NCBI GenBank assembly: GCA_015152475.1
Contig: SUTW01000001.1
Span: 124,001 to 188,000 of the forward strand
Direction: 5' to 3'
DNA from: Cyanobacteria bacterium SIG30
GTDB taxonomy: Bacteria; Cyanobacteriota; Vampirovibrionia; Gastranaerophilales; Gastranaerophilaceae
DNA length: 64,000 bases
Below, in pieces: positions 27,634-37,168 of the stretch. Both the position numbers and the translations under genes were made by a program. Below the pieces are notes generated by a model, which made no database searches, was not told the origin of the DNA, and saw only the letters and a list, made by a program, of their open reading frames with translations. Within the stretch, counting starts at the first letter, position 1. Each line of letters opens with the position of its first letter.

Positions 27634-29721
27634 ATGGCAAGACAAACAAAACTTGAAAAAATACGTAACATTGGTATTGCAGCTCACATTGACGCTGGTA
27701 AAACCACTACAACAGAACGTATTTTGTTCTATACAGGTAAAACTCACAAACTTGGTGAAACACACGATGGTGCTTCTGTTACTGACTTTATGGAACAAGA
27801 AAAAGAAAGAGGTATCACAATTCAATCAGCAGCTGTTACTGCTTATTGGAAAGGCCACCAAATCAACATTATTGACACACCTGGCCACGTTGACTTCACA
27901 ATCGAAGTTGAACGTTCACTTCGTGTATTAGACGGTGTTGTTGCTGTATTCTGTGCAGTAGGTGGTGTACAATCTCAATCTGAAACAGTTTGGAGACAAG
28001 CTAACCGTTACGAAGTTCCTCGTATGGTATTCGTTAACAAAATGGACAGAACAGGTGCTAACTTCTACCGTGTAGTTGACCAAATTAAAAATAGATTAGG
28101 TGCAAATGCTGTTCCTATCCAACTTCCAATCGGTGCAGAAGATGAATTCAAAGGCTTAATCAACTTAATGACTATGAAAGCTGAAATCTACACAAACGAT
28201 TTAGGTACAGACATCAAAGAAGAAGATATTCCAGCCGATATGGTTGAAAAAGCAAATCAATACAGAGCAGATATGATTGAAAAAATTTCTGAAACTGATG
28301 ATGATTTAATGATGAAATATTTAGAAGGTGAAGAACCAACTATCGACGAATTAAAAGCTGCTTTAAGAAAAGCTGTTTGTGATAACAAAATTGTTCCTGT
28401 TTGCTGTGGTACAGCATTTAAAAACAAAGGTGTTCAATTATTGTTAGACGCAGTTGTTGAATTTATGCCTGCGCCAACAGACGTTAAAGCTATTGAAGGC
28501 GAATTAGAAGATGGTTCTAAAGTTGAACGTCATTCATCAGACGATGAACCATTCAGCGCACTTTCATTCAAAGTTATGACAGACCCTTACGTTGGTCGTT
28601 TAACATTTATGAGAGTTTACTCAGGTAAATTAACTTCAGGTTCATATGTATTGAACTCAACAACTGGTAAAAAAGAAAGAATTTCTCGTTTAGTTCAAAT
28701 GTACGCTGACCAAAGAAACGAAATTCAAGAAGTTTATGCTGGCGACATCTGTGCAGCTGTTGGTTTAAAAGACACAACTACAGGTGACACATTATGTGAT
28801 GAAAAAGAACCAATCATTCTAGAAAGAATGACTTTCCCAACACCAGTTATCTCAGTTGCTATTGAACCAAAAACAAAAGCTGACCAAGATAAAATGGGTA
28901 TCGCTCTTCAAAAATTGGCAGAAGAAGATCCATCATTCCAAGTTAAAACAGATGCAGAAACTGGACAAACAATTATTTCTGGTATGGGCGAACTTCACTT
29001 AGAAATCATCGTTGACCGTATGCTTCGTGAATTCAAAGTTGATGCTAACGTTGGTAAACCACAAGTTGCTTACAGAGAAACAATCAGAGGCGAAGCAGAC
29101 CAAGACTCTAAATTCATCCGTCAATCAGGTGGTAAAGGTCAATATGGTCACGTTAAAGTTAAAATTTCTCCAGCTGAAGAAAATGCAGGATTTGTATTCG
29201 AAAACAAAATCGTTGGTGGTGCAATTCCTAAAGAATATATCGAACCTGCAAGAAAAGGTATGGAAGAAGCTCTTGAAGGCGGTATAATGGCTGGCTTCCC
29301 AATGATAGACGTTAAAGTTGAACTTTATGATGGTTCTTACCACGAAGTTGACTCTTCAGAAATGGCGTTCAAAATCGCTGGTTCTATGGCTATCAAAGAA
29401 GGTTGCAAAAAAGCTAGACCTTGCATATTAGAACCTATGATGAAAGTTGAAATCGAAATTCCTGATGAATACACAGGTAACATCATTGGTGACATTGCAA
29501 AACGTCGTGGCCGTGTTGAAGGTCAAGAACCACAAGCTGGTACTGGAAACGTTATCGTAAGAGCAACAGTTCCATTGGCTAACATGTTCGGTTATGCAAC
29601 AGACTTACGTTCAAACACTCAAGGTCGTGGCACATTCTCTATGGAATTCAAATGCTACGAACAAGTTCCAAGAAACGTTGAAGAAGAAATTATTGCAAAA
29701 GCTGGTGCCGTTAAAGCATAA
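27634..29721 (+). CDS. fusA: Elongation factor G
   Basis: 695 residues. GTPase motifs: G1 [14 protein letters not shown]2 with [10 protein letters not shown]3 DTPGHVDF, G4 NKMDRTGA. Domains II-V follow, with the characteristic [13 protein letters not shown] and GRGTFSMEF near the end. It drives tRNA-mRNA translocation on the ribosome. Codons ending in C are more frequent than in neighbouring genes, as expected for a highly expressed gene. It stands apart from rpsL/rpsG/tuf, which are not nearby. A terminator follows. Confidence 0.98.
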   Translation: MARQTKLEKIRNIGIAAHIDAGKTTTTERILFYTGKTHKLGETHDGASVTDFMEQEKERGITIQSAAVTAYWKGHQINIIDTPGHVDFTIEVERSLRVLDGVVAVFCAVGGVQSQSETVWRQANRYEVPRMVFVNKMDRTGANFYRVVDQIKNRLGANAVPIQLPIGAEDEFKGLINLMTMKAEIYTNDLGTDIKEEDIPADMVEKANQYRADMIEKISETDDDLMMKYLEGEEPTIDELKAALRKAVCDNKIVPVCCGTAFKNKGVQLLLDAVVEFMPAPTDVKAIEGELEDGSKVERHSSDDEPFSALSFKVMTDPYVGRLTFMRVYSGKLTSGSYVLNSTTGKKERISRLVQMYADQRNEIQEVYAGDICAAVGLKDTTTGDTLCDEKEPIILERMTFPTPVISVAIEPKTKADQDKMGIALQKLAEEDPSFQVKTDAETGQTIISGMGELHLEIIVDRMLREFKVDANVGKPQVAYRETIRGEADQDSKFIRQSGGKGQYGHVKVKISPAEENAGFVFENKIVGGAIPKEYIEPARKGMEEALEGGIMAGFPMIDVKVELYDGSYHEVDSSEMAFKIAGSMAIKEGCKKARPCILEPMMKVEIEIPDEYTGNIIGDIAKRRGRVEGQEPQAGTGNVIVRATVPLANMFGYATDLRSNTQGRGTFSMEFKCYEQVPRNVEEEIIAKAGAVKA

Positions 29722-29734
29722 GCTAACCAAAATA

Positions 29735-29772
29735 ATAAAAATCCCTTTTGCCTCTGCATTAGGGATTTTTAT
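29735..29772 (+). terminator. fusA terminator
   Basis: ATAAAAATCCCT (29735-29746) pairs with AGGGATTTTTAT (29761-29772) over a 14-base loop, with T-rich 3' side. Confidence 0.85.
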
Positions 29773-29793
29773 TAACTAAAAAGGGATTAAAAA

Positions 29794-30213
29794 ATGAAAA
29801 AAGGAAATGGCATAGTTGGAATATTAATAGCGATGTTTGTTTTAACAATCATTTTTCAAATGACTTTTGTTGACAACCCGGAAAACAACATTGTTGAAAC
29901 CAGAAATGTAACAAACAGACAAGAACTTGAAATTAAGAAAAACATAGCGCAAATTAATTTAAACAAAATTTCAAGTTTTAACAGAATTGAAGGTAAAACA
30001 TATAATCCAACGAAAAATGATGCAATTGAATATTTTATCCAAAACACTGACAGAAGAACCGAAAACGGTTTTATTGACATAAACAACATAGCCTATGAAT
30101 TTGAATGCGATAAAAATAGTTGCGTTATCCTAATTGATACTAATTTAGAAGACGAAACAAACACTAAAATAAAAGCCAGAATCACAGATAATGGAAGCAT
30201 TGTAATAGAATAG
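29794..30213 (+). CDS. Small single-pass membrane protein, unknown
   Basis: 139 residues. Residues 6-26 (GIVGILIAMFVLTIIFQMTFV) form one N-terminal membrane helix. The rest is a polar, outward domain with one Cys pair (FECDKNSCVILID) that may form a disulphide. AAAGGGA precedes the ATG. The gene is 21 bases past the fusA terminator, and its stop is three bases from the convergent lepA stop. The single N-terminal helix followed by a small beta-rich domain recalls minor pilins, but there is no prepilin cleavage motif. No family recognised. Confidence 0.6.
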   Translation: MKKGNGIVGILIAMFVLTIIFQMTFVDNPENNIVETRNVTNRQELEIKKNIAQINLNKISSFNRIEGKTYNPTKNDAIEYFIQNTDRRTENGFIDINNIAYEFECDKNSCVILIDTNLEDETNTKIKARITDNGSIVIE

Positions 30214-30216
30214 ACA

Positions 30217-32019
30217 CTACTCTTCATTAAGGCTTAAAATCGCCATAAATGCTTCTTGTGGAATTTCAACTTTTCCAACTGCTTTCATGCGTTTTTTACC
30301 ACGTTTTTGTTTTTCTAAAAGTTTTCTTTTACGCGAAATATCGCCACCATAACATTTATCTAAAACACTTTTTCTAAGCGCTTTTATTGTTGAACGAGCA
30401 ATAACACGTCCACCAATGGCAGCTTGTATAGCAACTTCAAACATTTGTCTTGGAATAATACTTCTAAGTTTTGTTGTTAAAGCCTGTCCTATATTAAAAG
30501 CGCTATCTTTATGACAAATAACAGACAGGGCATCAACTACATCGCCAGACAGTAAAATATCCATTTTAACAAGATCAGAGCGTTTGTAAGAATGGAATTC
30601 ATAATCCATACTTGCGTAACCTTTTGTTCTTGATTTTAATTGGTCATAAAAATCAGTTATAACTTCACTTAATGGAATATGATATTCCAAATTTACACGA
30701 ACTTTATCTAAATAATGCATATTAATAAAGTCACCGCGTTTAGTTTGGCACAAATCCATTAAAGTTCCGACATAATCCTTTGGAGTTAAAATATTAACTC
30801 TTACGTAAGGTTCTTCAATATATTCTCTATATTGTGGACCAGGAAGATTTGCTGGGTTATCTATTTCAACAACTTCGCCATCAGTTTTATAAACTTTATA
30901 AATTACACTAGGTGCAGTTGTAATCAAAGATAAATTATATTCTCTTTCAAGTCTTTCTTGAGCAATTTCCATATGTAACATACCCAGGAAACCACATCTG
31001 AAACCAAAACCAAGTGCTGATGATGTTTCAGGTTCAAAAGTAATTGAACTATCATTTAATCTTAATTTTTCAAGTGCTTCTTTTAAATCTTGATATTGGT
31101 CATTATCAACAGGATAAAGTCCTGAAAAAACCATTGGTTTTGCTTCTTTATAACCTTCAAGTGCCTCTGGCGCAGGATTTTCAACATGTGTGATAGTATC
31201 ACCTACGAATCTGTTTATTTCCTTAATTGAACCTGCAAAATAACCAACTTCGCCTGTTTTTAATTCATCAACGGGAACTCTGTTTGGGTTTAAATAACCA
31301 ATTTCAACAACTTCAAACTCTTTGCCAGTTGCCATAAATTTAATTTTATCACCCATTTTGATAGAGCCATCAACAACCTTTAAAAAACAAACTGTTCCTA
31401 AATATTGGTCATAAGCACTATCAAAAACCAAAGCTCTTAATGGTTTGTCAGAAGTGTCAACTGGCGCTGGGACATGTTGAACTATTGATTCTAAAACATC
31501 TTCAATTCCTAACCCTTCTTTTGCACTAACAGGAATCGCGTAACTTGCATCAAGCCCTAAAACTTCTTCTATTTCAGCTTTTGCTCTATCGATATCTGCT
31601 GATGGCAAGTCAATCTTGTTTATAACTGGTATAATTTCAAGATTTTGTTCTATTGCAAGATAAACATTTGCCAATGTTTGCGCTTCAACACCCTGAGTTG
31701 AATCAACAATTAAAAGTGCACCTTCACAAGCTGCAAGCGAACGAGAAACTTCGTAAGAAAAATCAACGTGACCTGGAGTATCAATTAAATTTAGCATATA
31801 TTCTTTGCCGTCTTTTGCTTTATATTTCATTCTCGCGGCATTTAATTTAATTGTGATACCACGCTCACGTTCAATATCCATAGTATCTAAAAGTTGATTT
31901 TGCATATCACGCTCGGAGATAGTACCGGTTTTTTCTAATAGTCTATCTGCAAGAGTTGATTTGCCATGGTCAATATGAGCTATTATGCTAAAATTTCTAA
32001 TGTTTTCAAGTTTTTTCAT
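30217..32019 (-). CDS. lepA: Elongation factor 4 (LepA)
   Basis: 600 residues from the ATG at 32019; a TTG two codons earlier is not needed. GTPase motifs [27 protein letters not shown] and NKIDLPSAD. The LepA-specific C-terminal domain appears in the second half, with [24 protein letters not shown] and [21 protein letters not shown] at the very end. It back-translocates or rescues stalled ribosomes. An extended -10 (TG-T-TATACT at 32036-32031) lies 11 bases before the ATG and there is no Shine-Dalgarno. This fits a near-leaderless mRNA. Confidence 0.97.
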   Translation of the reverse strand: MKKLENIRNFSIIAHIDHGKSTLADRLLEKTGTISERDMQNQLLDTMDIERERGITIKLNAARMKYKAKDGKEYMLNLIDTPGHVDFSYEVSRSLAACEGALLIVDSTQGVEAQTLANVYLAIEQNLEIIPVINKIDLPSADIDRAKAEIEEVLGLDASYAIPVSAKEGLGIEDVLESIVQHVPAPVDTSDKPLRALVFDSAYDQYLGTVCFLKVVDGSIKMGDKIKFMATGKEFEVVEIGYLNPNRVPVDELKTGEVGYFAGSIKEINRFVGDTITHVENPAPEALEGYKEAKPMVFSGLYPVDNDQYQDLKEALEKLRLNDSSITFEPETSSALGFGFRCGFLGMLHMEIAQERLEREYNLSLITTAPSVIYKVYKTDGEVVEIDNPANLPGPQYREYIEEPYVRVNILTPKDYVGTLMDLCQTKRGDFINMHYLDKVRVNLEYHIPLSEVITDFYDQLKSRTKGYASMDYEFHSYKRSDLVKMDILLSGDVVDALSVICHKDSAFNIGQALTTKLRSIIPRQMFEVAIQAAIGGRVIARSTIKALRKSVLDKCYGGDISRKRKLLEKQKRGKKRMKAVGKVEIPQEAFMAILSLNEE

Positions 32020-32046
32020 TTTCAAAATTAAGTATAACAGAAAAAT

Positions 32047-32080
32047 AAAAAAGCCCCAATTAATTTGAGGCTTTTTATTT
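32047..32080 (-). terminator. Terminator of the pilin-like gene
   Basis: AAAAAGCCCCAA (32048-32059) pairs with TTGAGGCTTTTT (32065-32076) with one mismatch and loop TTAAT. On the minus strand it is followed by TTTATTTTT and then the lepA -10. Confidence 0.82.
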
Positions 32081-32099
32081 TTAAATTCTTTTTAATTAT

Positions 32100-32866
32100 T
32101 TACCAAGGATATTTAGTTGCATCTCCACCCATTCTGACATAATCTTCCTTAGTTGGAAGTTTCCAGCCATTTGCCATAATTGCATAAGAACAACTAAAAC
32201 CATAAGTGCCTATAGCACAATCTTCTTGTATAGTTTTTTTAACATCACATTGATTGCTTTCATCAAAACGACAGTTAGGGAGAATTTTACCAATAGCTTG
32301 TCCATTTCTTCTTATATGGTAATAAAATCCAAAAACATCAATTCCCATTTTATTTGGTTTTTTCTCTCCATTTACGTCAACTAGTATTGCTGCAGCACTT
32401 CTATTTCCATAATTTATAGCCCCGATACTGATAAGAGTACCGTCAGATAAGAAAAATCTTGTGTAAGAAACATCAGCACCACCTGACGTATTATTTAAAT
32501 AAGTATATGCCATTTCGCAATCACCCTGTACATTTGTACTACAATCTTTTGAAATTCTAAGGTATGGCATAACATATTTTTCTGCAAAAGCTCTTGATGT
32601 ATTTATATTAGCAGTCCCTTCAGGGATTTCCCAACTTAAAATTGGGCCATAATCTTTAATTGCAAGATTTGTTGTGTTAGATAATGCGCTAAATGTTTTC
32701 TTTAAAGTTGCAACTCTTTCTTGATTTTGATAATTAGTTACAACTGATGGAATAGTAAGTGCTGCAACAACACCGATAATTGCTAACGTGATAAGTACTT
32801 CTGCAAGAGTGAAGGCTTTTAATCTATTATTGCCCCCCCCCCGTGATTAAAATTAAATCTATACAT
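32100..32866 (-). CDS. Type IV pilin-like protein, frame broken at a G10 tract (possible phase-variable gene)
   Basis: The ATG at 32866 follows AAAGGA and reads MYRFNFNH into ten G bases, after which this frame hits TAA within five codons. One frame over, the reading continues without a stop to 32100. It encodes NNRLKA, then AFTLAEVLITLAIIGVVAALTIPSV, the type III signal and hydrophobic helix of type IV pilins and pseudopilins (cleavage before Phe, Glu at +5), then a Cys-rich globular domain. With 8 or 11 G the gene would be intact: 11 G gives an 18-residue leader and a 237-residue mature protein. VDVNGEKKPNKMGIDVF in the C-terminal part is a common pilin-like segment in these genomes as I recall. 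Either slippage or a sequencing error explains the break. Confidence 0.8.
32833..32842 (-). repeat. Homopolymer tract, ten G on the coding strand
   Basis: Ten consecutive C on the plus strand. It is the longest G/C run noticed in this AT-rich window and lies inside the pilin leader coding sequence. Confidence 0.95.
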
Positions 32867-32921
32867 AATTTTTAAAATCCTTTCTTAATTTCCGTATTTA
32901 AAAAATTTATCCTACATTTTT

Positions 32922-32949
32922 ATTATAACATTTTTTAAAGATGTTTCAA
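32922..32949 (-). promoter_or_regulatory. Promoter of the pilin-like gene
   Basis: On the minus strand, TTGAAA (32949-32944), 16-bp spacer and TATAAT (32927-32922) with extended TG. The leader is about 50 bases with AAGAAAGGA before the ATG. A good promoter and ribosome site argue that the gene is used and not decayed. Confidence 0.78.
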
Positions 32950-32989
32950 GAGGGCACAATGATAAACCTTTGTTTATTCCAACTTGGCA

Positions 32990-33018
32990 TTGAAATAAAA
33001 TAATATTTTTTTTATAAT
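32990..33018 (+). promoter_or_regulatory. Promoter of the thioredoxin-like/ccdA pair
   Basis: TTGAAA (32990-32995), 17-bp spacer, TATAAT (33013-33018). GAGGAG follows before the ATG at 33040. It is divergent from the pilin promoter about 40 bp away. Confidence 0.78.
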
Positions 33019-33039
33019 CGCAGTAAAAGAGGAGAAAAA

Positions 33040-33450
33040 ATGAAAAATTGGATTATAGTTTTAATAATTTTTATTTTACCTGTAAGTTTATATATTTTTC
33101 TTGAAAATACAAGAGAAATAAAAACAAACTCCGCAATAAGTGCACCAAATACTGCAATAGTTTATAAATTTATGTCGCCAATGTGTTCTGAATGCATACT
33201 TGTACAAAAGAAAATTGACAAAATCAAAGATAATTGGAATCATGTTGTTTTTGAAGAAATCAATGTTTCAGGAAACAACAGCAAAATAAAACATACAAAA
33301 AATTTAATAAAAAAATATGAAATAACAATGGTGCCGACTTTGGTTTTTGTTGATAATGCAGGAAATTTTTATAAAAAAATTGAAGTTGATATGACAGAAG
33401 AAGATATAGAAAAAGCACTCAGTGGAATTGCGTCTAAAAAGGAAAAATAA
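33040..33450 (+). CDS. Membrane-anchored thioredoxin-fold protein
   Basis: 136 residues. Residues 4-20 are an N-terminal membrane anchor, so the domain faces outside. The redox motif is C49-S-E-C52 (SPMCSECILV) and the cis-proline lies in MVPTLVF. It fits a small extracytoplasmic thiol-disulphide protein. The stop codon shares one base with the ATG of the CcdA gene. CcdA passes electrons across the membrane to just such proteins. Confidence 0.82.
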   Translation: MKNWIIVLIIFILPVSLYIFLENTREIKTNSAISAPNTAIVYKFMSPMCSECILVQKKIDKIKDNWNHVVFEEINVSGNNSKIKHTKNLIKKYEITMVPTLVFVDNAGNFYKKIEVDMTEEDIEKALSGIASKKEK

Positions 33451-34175
33451 TGTTTGAAGATTTTATTATAATGTGCAATAACGCACTAAATTGCCAAATG
33501 GCTCTTGGCGCAAATGGAGCAATAATTCTTTTAATCTCATTTTTTGGCGGAATTTTGTCTTCACTTTCACCATGTACATTAAGTATTTTGCCACTTGTTG
33601 TAAGTTATGTTGCAGGATATGGCAAAAAGAATACTCTTCATACATTTATACAAATGTTATCTTTCACTCTTGGCTTGTCTTTTGTTTTAAGCATTGTTGG
33701 TGTTGTATCTGTATATTTAGGACGCGTTTTTACAGCCTTAGGTGGTGACATTTGGGTTTTATTTATAGCATCTTTGATTTTGATTTTAGGGTTAAATTTG
33801 CTTGGCGCGATTGACATTTATTTCCCGCAAATAATTAAAAAAATGCCAATCAATAACAAAAATGGCTTGTTTTTGTTTCCATTTATAATAGGCGCATTTT
33901 TTGCTTTGGCCTCAACACCTTGTTCAACACCAATTTTAATTAGTATAATGGGCTTTGCATCATTGAGTGATAATGTTTACTATTCAATTTTACTTTTATT
34001 CGCATTCGCAATGGGGCAGGGAATCATTATAATTTTGACAGGTATTTTTGCATCTTTACTTGTGAATGCTAAAAAATTTGTTCATTTATCAGAAATTATA
34101 ATGAAAATTGCAGGGATAATTCTTATAATTTGTGCGTTTCTTATGTATTATAAGGTATTTAGCCAATTTATTTAA
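33450..34175 (+). CDS. ccdA: CcdA/DsbD-type transmembrane electron carrier
   Basis: 241 residues, about six membrane helices. The two redox cysteines of the family are C42 in SPCTLSILP and the Cys of STPCSTPIL in the second half. It transfers reducing power from cytoplasmic thioredoxin to the outside, here most simply to the adjacent membrane-anchored thioredoxin-like protein. There are no cytochrome c maturation genes in the window, so the role may be reduction of disulphides in exported proteins such as the neighbouring Cys-rich pilin. The 3' end overlaps the convergent gene by four bases. Confidence 0.87.
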   Translation: MFEDFIIMCNNALNCQMALGANGAIILLISFFGGILSSLSPCTLSILPLVVSYVAGYGKKNTLHTFIQMLSFTLGLSFVLSIVGVVSVYLGRVFTALGGDIWVLFIASLILILGLNLLGAIDIYFPQIIKKMPINNKNGLFLFPFIIGAFFALASTPCSTPILISIMGFASLSDNVYYSILLLFAFAMGQGIIIILTGIFASLLVNAKKFVHLSEIIMKIAGIILIICAFLMYYKVFSQFI

Positions 34176-35923
34176 TTTTTAGGTGGCAAAAATGCAGAAG
34201 ATTTTAAGACATTTTTATATTTGTCACCAAAATGTGCCCAATCAAAAATAATAACACCATCAATTTTTTCTGCTCTTATTAAATGTAACTGTTTAAGTAA
34301 ATCCTCGCATTCGCCTTCCATAAAAGTTACAAAGAGCCCTGTATAAATTGAAGCTGAATTAACATTTTTCTTGATACCTTTTATCATATCAAGTGTTAAT
34401 TCATAATCTGCCGTCAAAATTAAAGGAGTAAAAGCGTCTAGATATCTTTCTTTCGCCCAGACTTCCCAATTTTGTTGTTTTGTTGCAATGCCATTTTCTT
34501 GTGTTGGAAAAATGACGGCTGAAACGGTTAAACCTCTTTTTTTGAAAATTTCAGAAACGTCTTTTATATAATTTGAAATTTTTTCTTGTCTATATTTTGC
34601 CCAATCATCCCAAATTGGCGTTTTATAAACAACATCAACAGGGTCTACACCATAAATTTTCATAAATTCATCACGTGCAAATTGAGTATAACCCCAATTA
34701 GTTATTTCATAATTGGAAGACTCAGGTTTTGCACTGGTTGGATATCTGACATAATCTAAATTTATGCCATCAATGTCGTATCTTGCTGAAATTTCATATA
34801 GTAATTCTTTTAGGAAATCTGTTACTTCCGTGTTTGCAGGATCAAGAAAATAGCCATTGTGTTCACCTTTATGAGTCGGAATATCCAAAGAATTATAATT
34901 TGCCTTATCTCTGTTTGCCCATTCTGGTTTTATATTTAAAATAGCATTTTCATTTGGAACAATGGGTTTATTCCCAACATAAAAAGATTGAAACCAAACA
35001 TGTATTTTTATATTTCTTTCACGTGCTTGCTTTACCCATTCTTCAAGAGGATCAAATTCTGCAAAAATTTCATTTTGTTCAATAAAACCGTATTTTTTCA
35101 TTGTTTCTGACGGAAAAATTGTTTTTCCATGGAAAAAAGTTTCAAGAAAAACAGCATTTATACCGGTTTTTTGCATTTCATTTAATGTTTTTTCAATCTC
35201 TCCTTTTGAAGTTTCAACAGGACGCACCCAAACTCCTTTTAATTCTTTTTCAATGTAAGGCAAAGAATGATTAAGAGCCAAATCTGCCATTTCAATTGAC
35301 TTAAATGCATAGGACAAACTTTTTATATCTTTTCGTCTTGCTTTTCTTGCATAATCTTTTGCTTTTTTTAAATATTTTTTTACGGTTTTTTCATCGTATG
35401 GCTGATTTTTGGCTTTTGAAGTTTTGATTATTTTTTCTATTTCTTTAATTTTAGCTTTTGCACAATACTTATAACTATCAACTGTCATTAAAGATATTAT
35501 TGTAGAATTTTTCTCATCAATTTTTATTTCAGAACCAACTTTTATGTTATCTGTTATCCATTTTTTAGCCTTACCATGCCCTGAAATTACAAAACCATTA
35601 CTTGGAATTGTTGAATTCGCACCAGTTATTTGACGCACAATGCCATCAACAACTACTGCTTCACGCCCGTATTCATTTGTGCCAGTGCTTTTTCCAAAAC
35701 TTCTTTTATAAATAACAAGTTGATTTGGTCCTCTATGTCCTGGAAAAATAATACCTGCAATATTCGCAAAATCAGACGGATAAATAAAATCTATCTTGTA
35801 ACTAGCCTTCGAAATAACTCCATTTTTATCAACATAAGGAAGTTTTTCATCTTGCGCAAAAACAGATAAAGTTGTGCAAAAAAAACTAAATAAAAGTAAA
35901 AAAAATGTCGCAATTTTTTTCAT
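34172..35923 (-). CDS. Secreted glycoside hydrolase-like protein (GHL10/COG1649)
   Basis: 583 residues. A Sec signal peptide ends near VFAQ (residues 1-23). An N-terminal domain of about 210 residues follows that I do not recognise. From about 225 the GHL10 barrel starts (ELKGVWVRPVETSKGEIEKTLNEMQKTGINAVFLE). It continues with IHVWFQSFYVG, GYFLDPANTEV and DGINLDYVRYP, the family's catalytic-face signature. Related proteins act on cell-wall or exported glycans, but the substrate is not established. Stop overlaps ccdA; the gene follows the coiled-coil gene by five bases. Confidence 0.82.
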   Translation of the reverse strand: MKKIATFFLLLFSFFCTTLSVFAQDEKLPYVDKNGVISKASYKIDFIYPSDFANIAGIIFPGHRGPNQLVIYKRSFGKSTGTNEYGREAVVVDGIVRQITGANSTIPSNGFVISGHGKAKKWITDNIKVGSEIKIDEKNSTIISLMTVDSYKYCAKAKIKEIEKIIKTSKAKNQPYDEKTVKKYLKKAKDYARKARRKDIKSLSYAFKSIEMADLALNHSLPYIEKELKGVWVRPVETSKGEIEKTLNEMQKTGINAVFLETFFHGKTIFPSETMKKYGFIEQNEIFAEFDPLEEWVKQARERNIKIHVWFQSFYVGNKPIVPNENAILNIKPEWANRDKANYNSLDIPTHKGEHNGYFLDPANTEVTDFLKELLYEISARYDIDGINLDYVRYPTSAKPESSNYEITNWGYTQFARDEFMKIYGVDPVDVVYKTPIWDDWAKYRQEKISNYIKDVSEIFKKRGLTVSAVIFPTQENGIATKQQNWEVWAKERYLDAFTPLILTADYELTLDMIKGIKKNVNSASIYTGLFVTFMEGECEDLLKQLHLIRAEKIDGVIIFDWAHFGDKYKNVLKSSAFLPPKN

Positions 35924-35928
35924 AAATT

Positions 35929-36495
35929 TTATCTACGTTCTGACGCTGAAGACATTTGATTATCGGCATTAACTTTCATTTCATTTAAGTATTGTTTGCC
36001 GTTTGAAACAACTTGATAAAGTTGACTTAAATCAGTTTCCAGTTTTGAAAGAATTTGATTAGCGTATTCTTGTGCGCCTTCTCTGATTTGAATAGCTTCT
36101 TGCGTAGCTTTTAAACGAAGACCTTCTGCTTCGTTAAATGCTTTCATTTTAATATCTTCACATTCATCAATAACACTTCTTTTGAATTCTTCTGCTTTTT
36201 CTTCAATATCTTTCATTATGCTAGATTCGCTCAAAAGTCTGTATCTTTCATTTTCTGCACTAGCTATAATTCTGTCTGCTTTATTTTTTGCAGTCTGTAT
36301 AATTTCTTCTTTATTTTGAAGAATAATTTTTGCTTCTTTAATTTCTTCTGGAATAACAATAGGAAGATCATCTATTGCATTTGCAAATTCTTTTGCTTTA
36401 ACCAAAATACGGCCTGGAACAATTGGGAAAGCGCTATCATAAAGTTCACCAAGTTTATCTACAATATCAACCCAAGATTTTTCTAATTGCGACAT
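35929..36495 (-). CDS. Coiled-coil protein, ATP-synthase-b/DivIVA-like, unknown role
   Basis: 188 residues, almost entirely helical after residue 50. The central part is a long Glu/Ala/Lys coiled coil (IIQTAKNKADRIIASAENERYRLL, then EAEGLRLKATQEAIQIREGAQEYANQIL). The N-terminus (VDIVDKLGELYDSAFPIVPGRILV) is a separate short domain. No membrane helix, so it is not ATP synthase subunit b. AAAGGTG gives the start. It sits directly after coaD. Coiled-coil genes of this kind next to coaD recall the DivIVA-like proteins of other phyla, but this is only context. Confidence 0.55.
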   Translation of the reverse strand: MSQLEKSWVDIVDKLGELYDSAFPIVPGRILVKAKEFANAIDDLPIVIPEEIKEAKIILQNKEEIIQTAKNKADRIIASAENERYRLLSESSIMKDIEEKAEEFKRSVIDECEDIKMKAFNEAEGLRLKATQEAIQIREGAQEYANQILSKLETDLSQLYQVVSNGKQYLNEMKVNADNQMSSASERR

Positions 36496-36509
36496 TTTAT
36501 CACCTTTCT

Positions 36510-36998
36510 TTACTTTTGTTTTTCTTTTAAATATTCTACCACAACTTCAGGAACAAATTTAGAAACATCCCCTCCAAATTGTGAAATTTCCTTAACAATA
36601 CTTGACGAAATAAAGTTATATTTAGGACGAGTTGTCAGGAAAACAGTACATATGTCTGATTTTAAAGCAGAATTTGTTTGCGAAAGTTGCATCTCATATT
36701 CAAAATCAGAAACCGCTCGAAGACCACGAATTATAAATTGTGCATTGTTTTTTTCTGCACATTCAACAGTTAAGCCACTAAAACTTGTAACCTCAACATT
36801 TTCCATGTTTTTTATGCATTCTTTTATAAGAATGACCCTGTCTTCAACAGGCAAAAAAGATTTTTTTGAACTATTTTTTAAAACTGCAATTATGACCTTA
36901 TCAAACATAGAGCTTGCCTTAGACAAAACATCTAAATGCCCTTTTGTTATCGGGTCAAAACTGCCTGGATAAATTGCGATTTTCTCTTCTTTTGCCAT
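36510..36998 (-). CDS. coaD: Phosphopantetheine adenylyltransferase
   Basis: 162 residues from the ATG at 36998 (MAKEEKIAIYPGSF). The longer frame to 37064 adds a hydrophobic tail that family members lack and that would include the promoter. Nucleotidyltransferase motifs: YPGSFDPITKGHLDVL (TxGH) and the late ISSSIVKEI (ISSS/T). FIIRGLRAVSDFEYEMQ is typical of CoaD. It makes dephospho-CoA in coenzyme A synthesis. The -10 lies six bases before ATG, so the mRNA should be leaderless. coaBC is at the right edge of the window. Confidence 0.95.
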   Translation of the reverse strand: MAKEEKIAIYPGSFDPITKGHLDVLSKASSMFDKVIIAVLKNSSKKSFLPVEDRVILIKECIKNMENVEVTSFSGLTVECAEKNNAQFIIRGLRAVSDFEYEMQLSQTNSALKSDICTVFLTTRPKYNFISSSIVKEISQFGGDVSKFVPEVVVEYLKEKQK

Positions 36999-37004
36999 GG
37001 TAAA

Positions 37005-37033
37005 ATTATAAAGAAAAAAATAGTTTAATACAA
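37005..37033 (-). promoter_or_regulatory. coaD promoter giving a leaderless mRNA
   Basis: On the minus strand, TTGTAT (37033-37028), 17-bp spacer, TATAAT (37010-37005), then six bases to ATG. Confidence 0.75.
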
Positions 37034-37168
37034 GTATTGTGAACAAAAAAAATAGTTTTTGCAAAAAAAATAAATAAGAACATTGTTGTTAAAAAATGTT
37101 AAAATAAATTTAATTTTAAAAATAATAATAGTATAATTAACAAGAGAAGAAGAATTTTTGGAGAGATT

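Noticed and set aside
32100-32570. A 156-residue protein starting at an internal ATG
   Set aside because: The same frame extends 81 codons further upstream through the pilin helix, so this ATG is internal to the frameshifted pilin gene.
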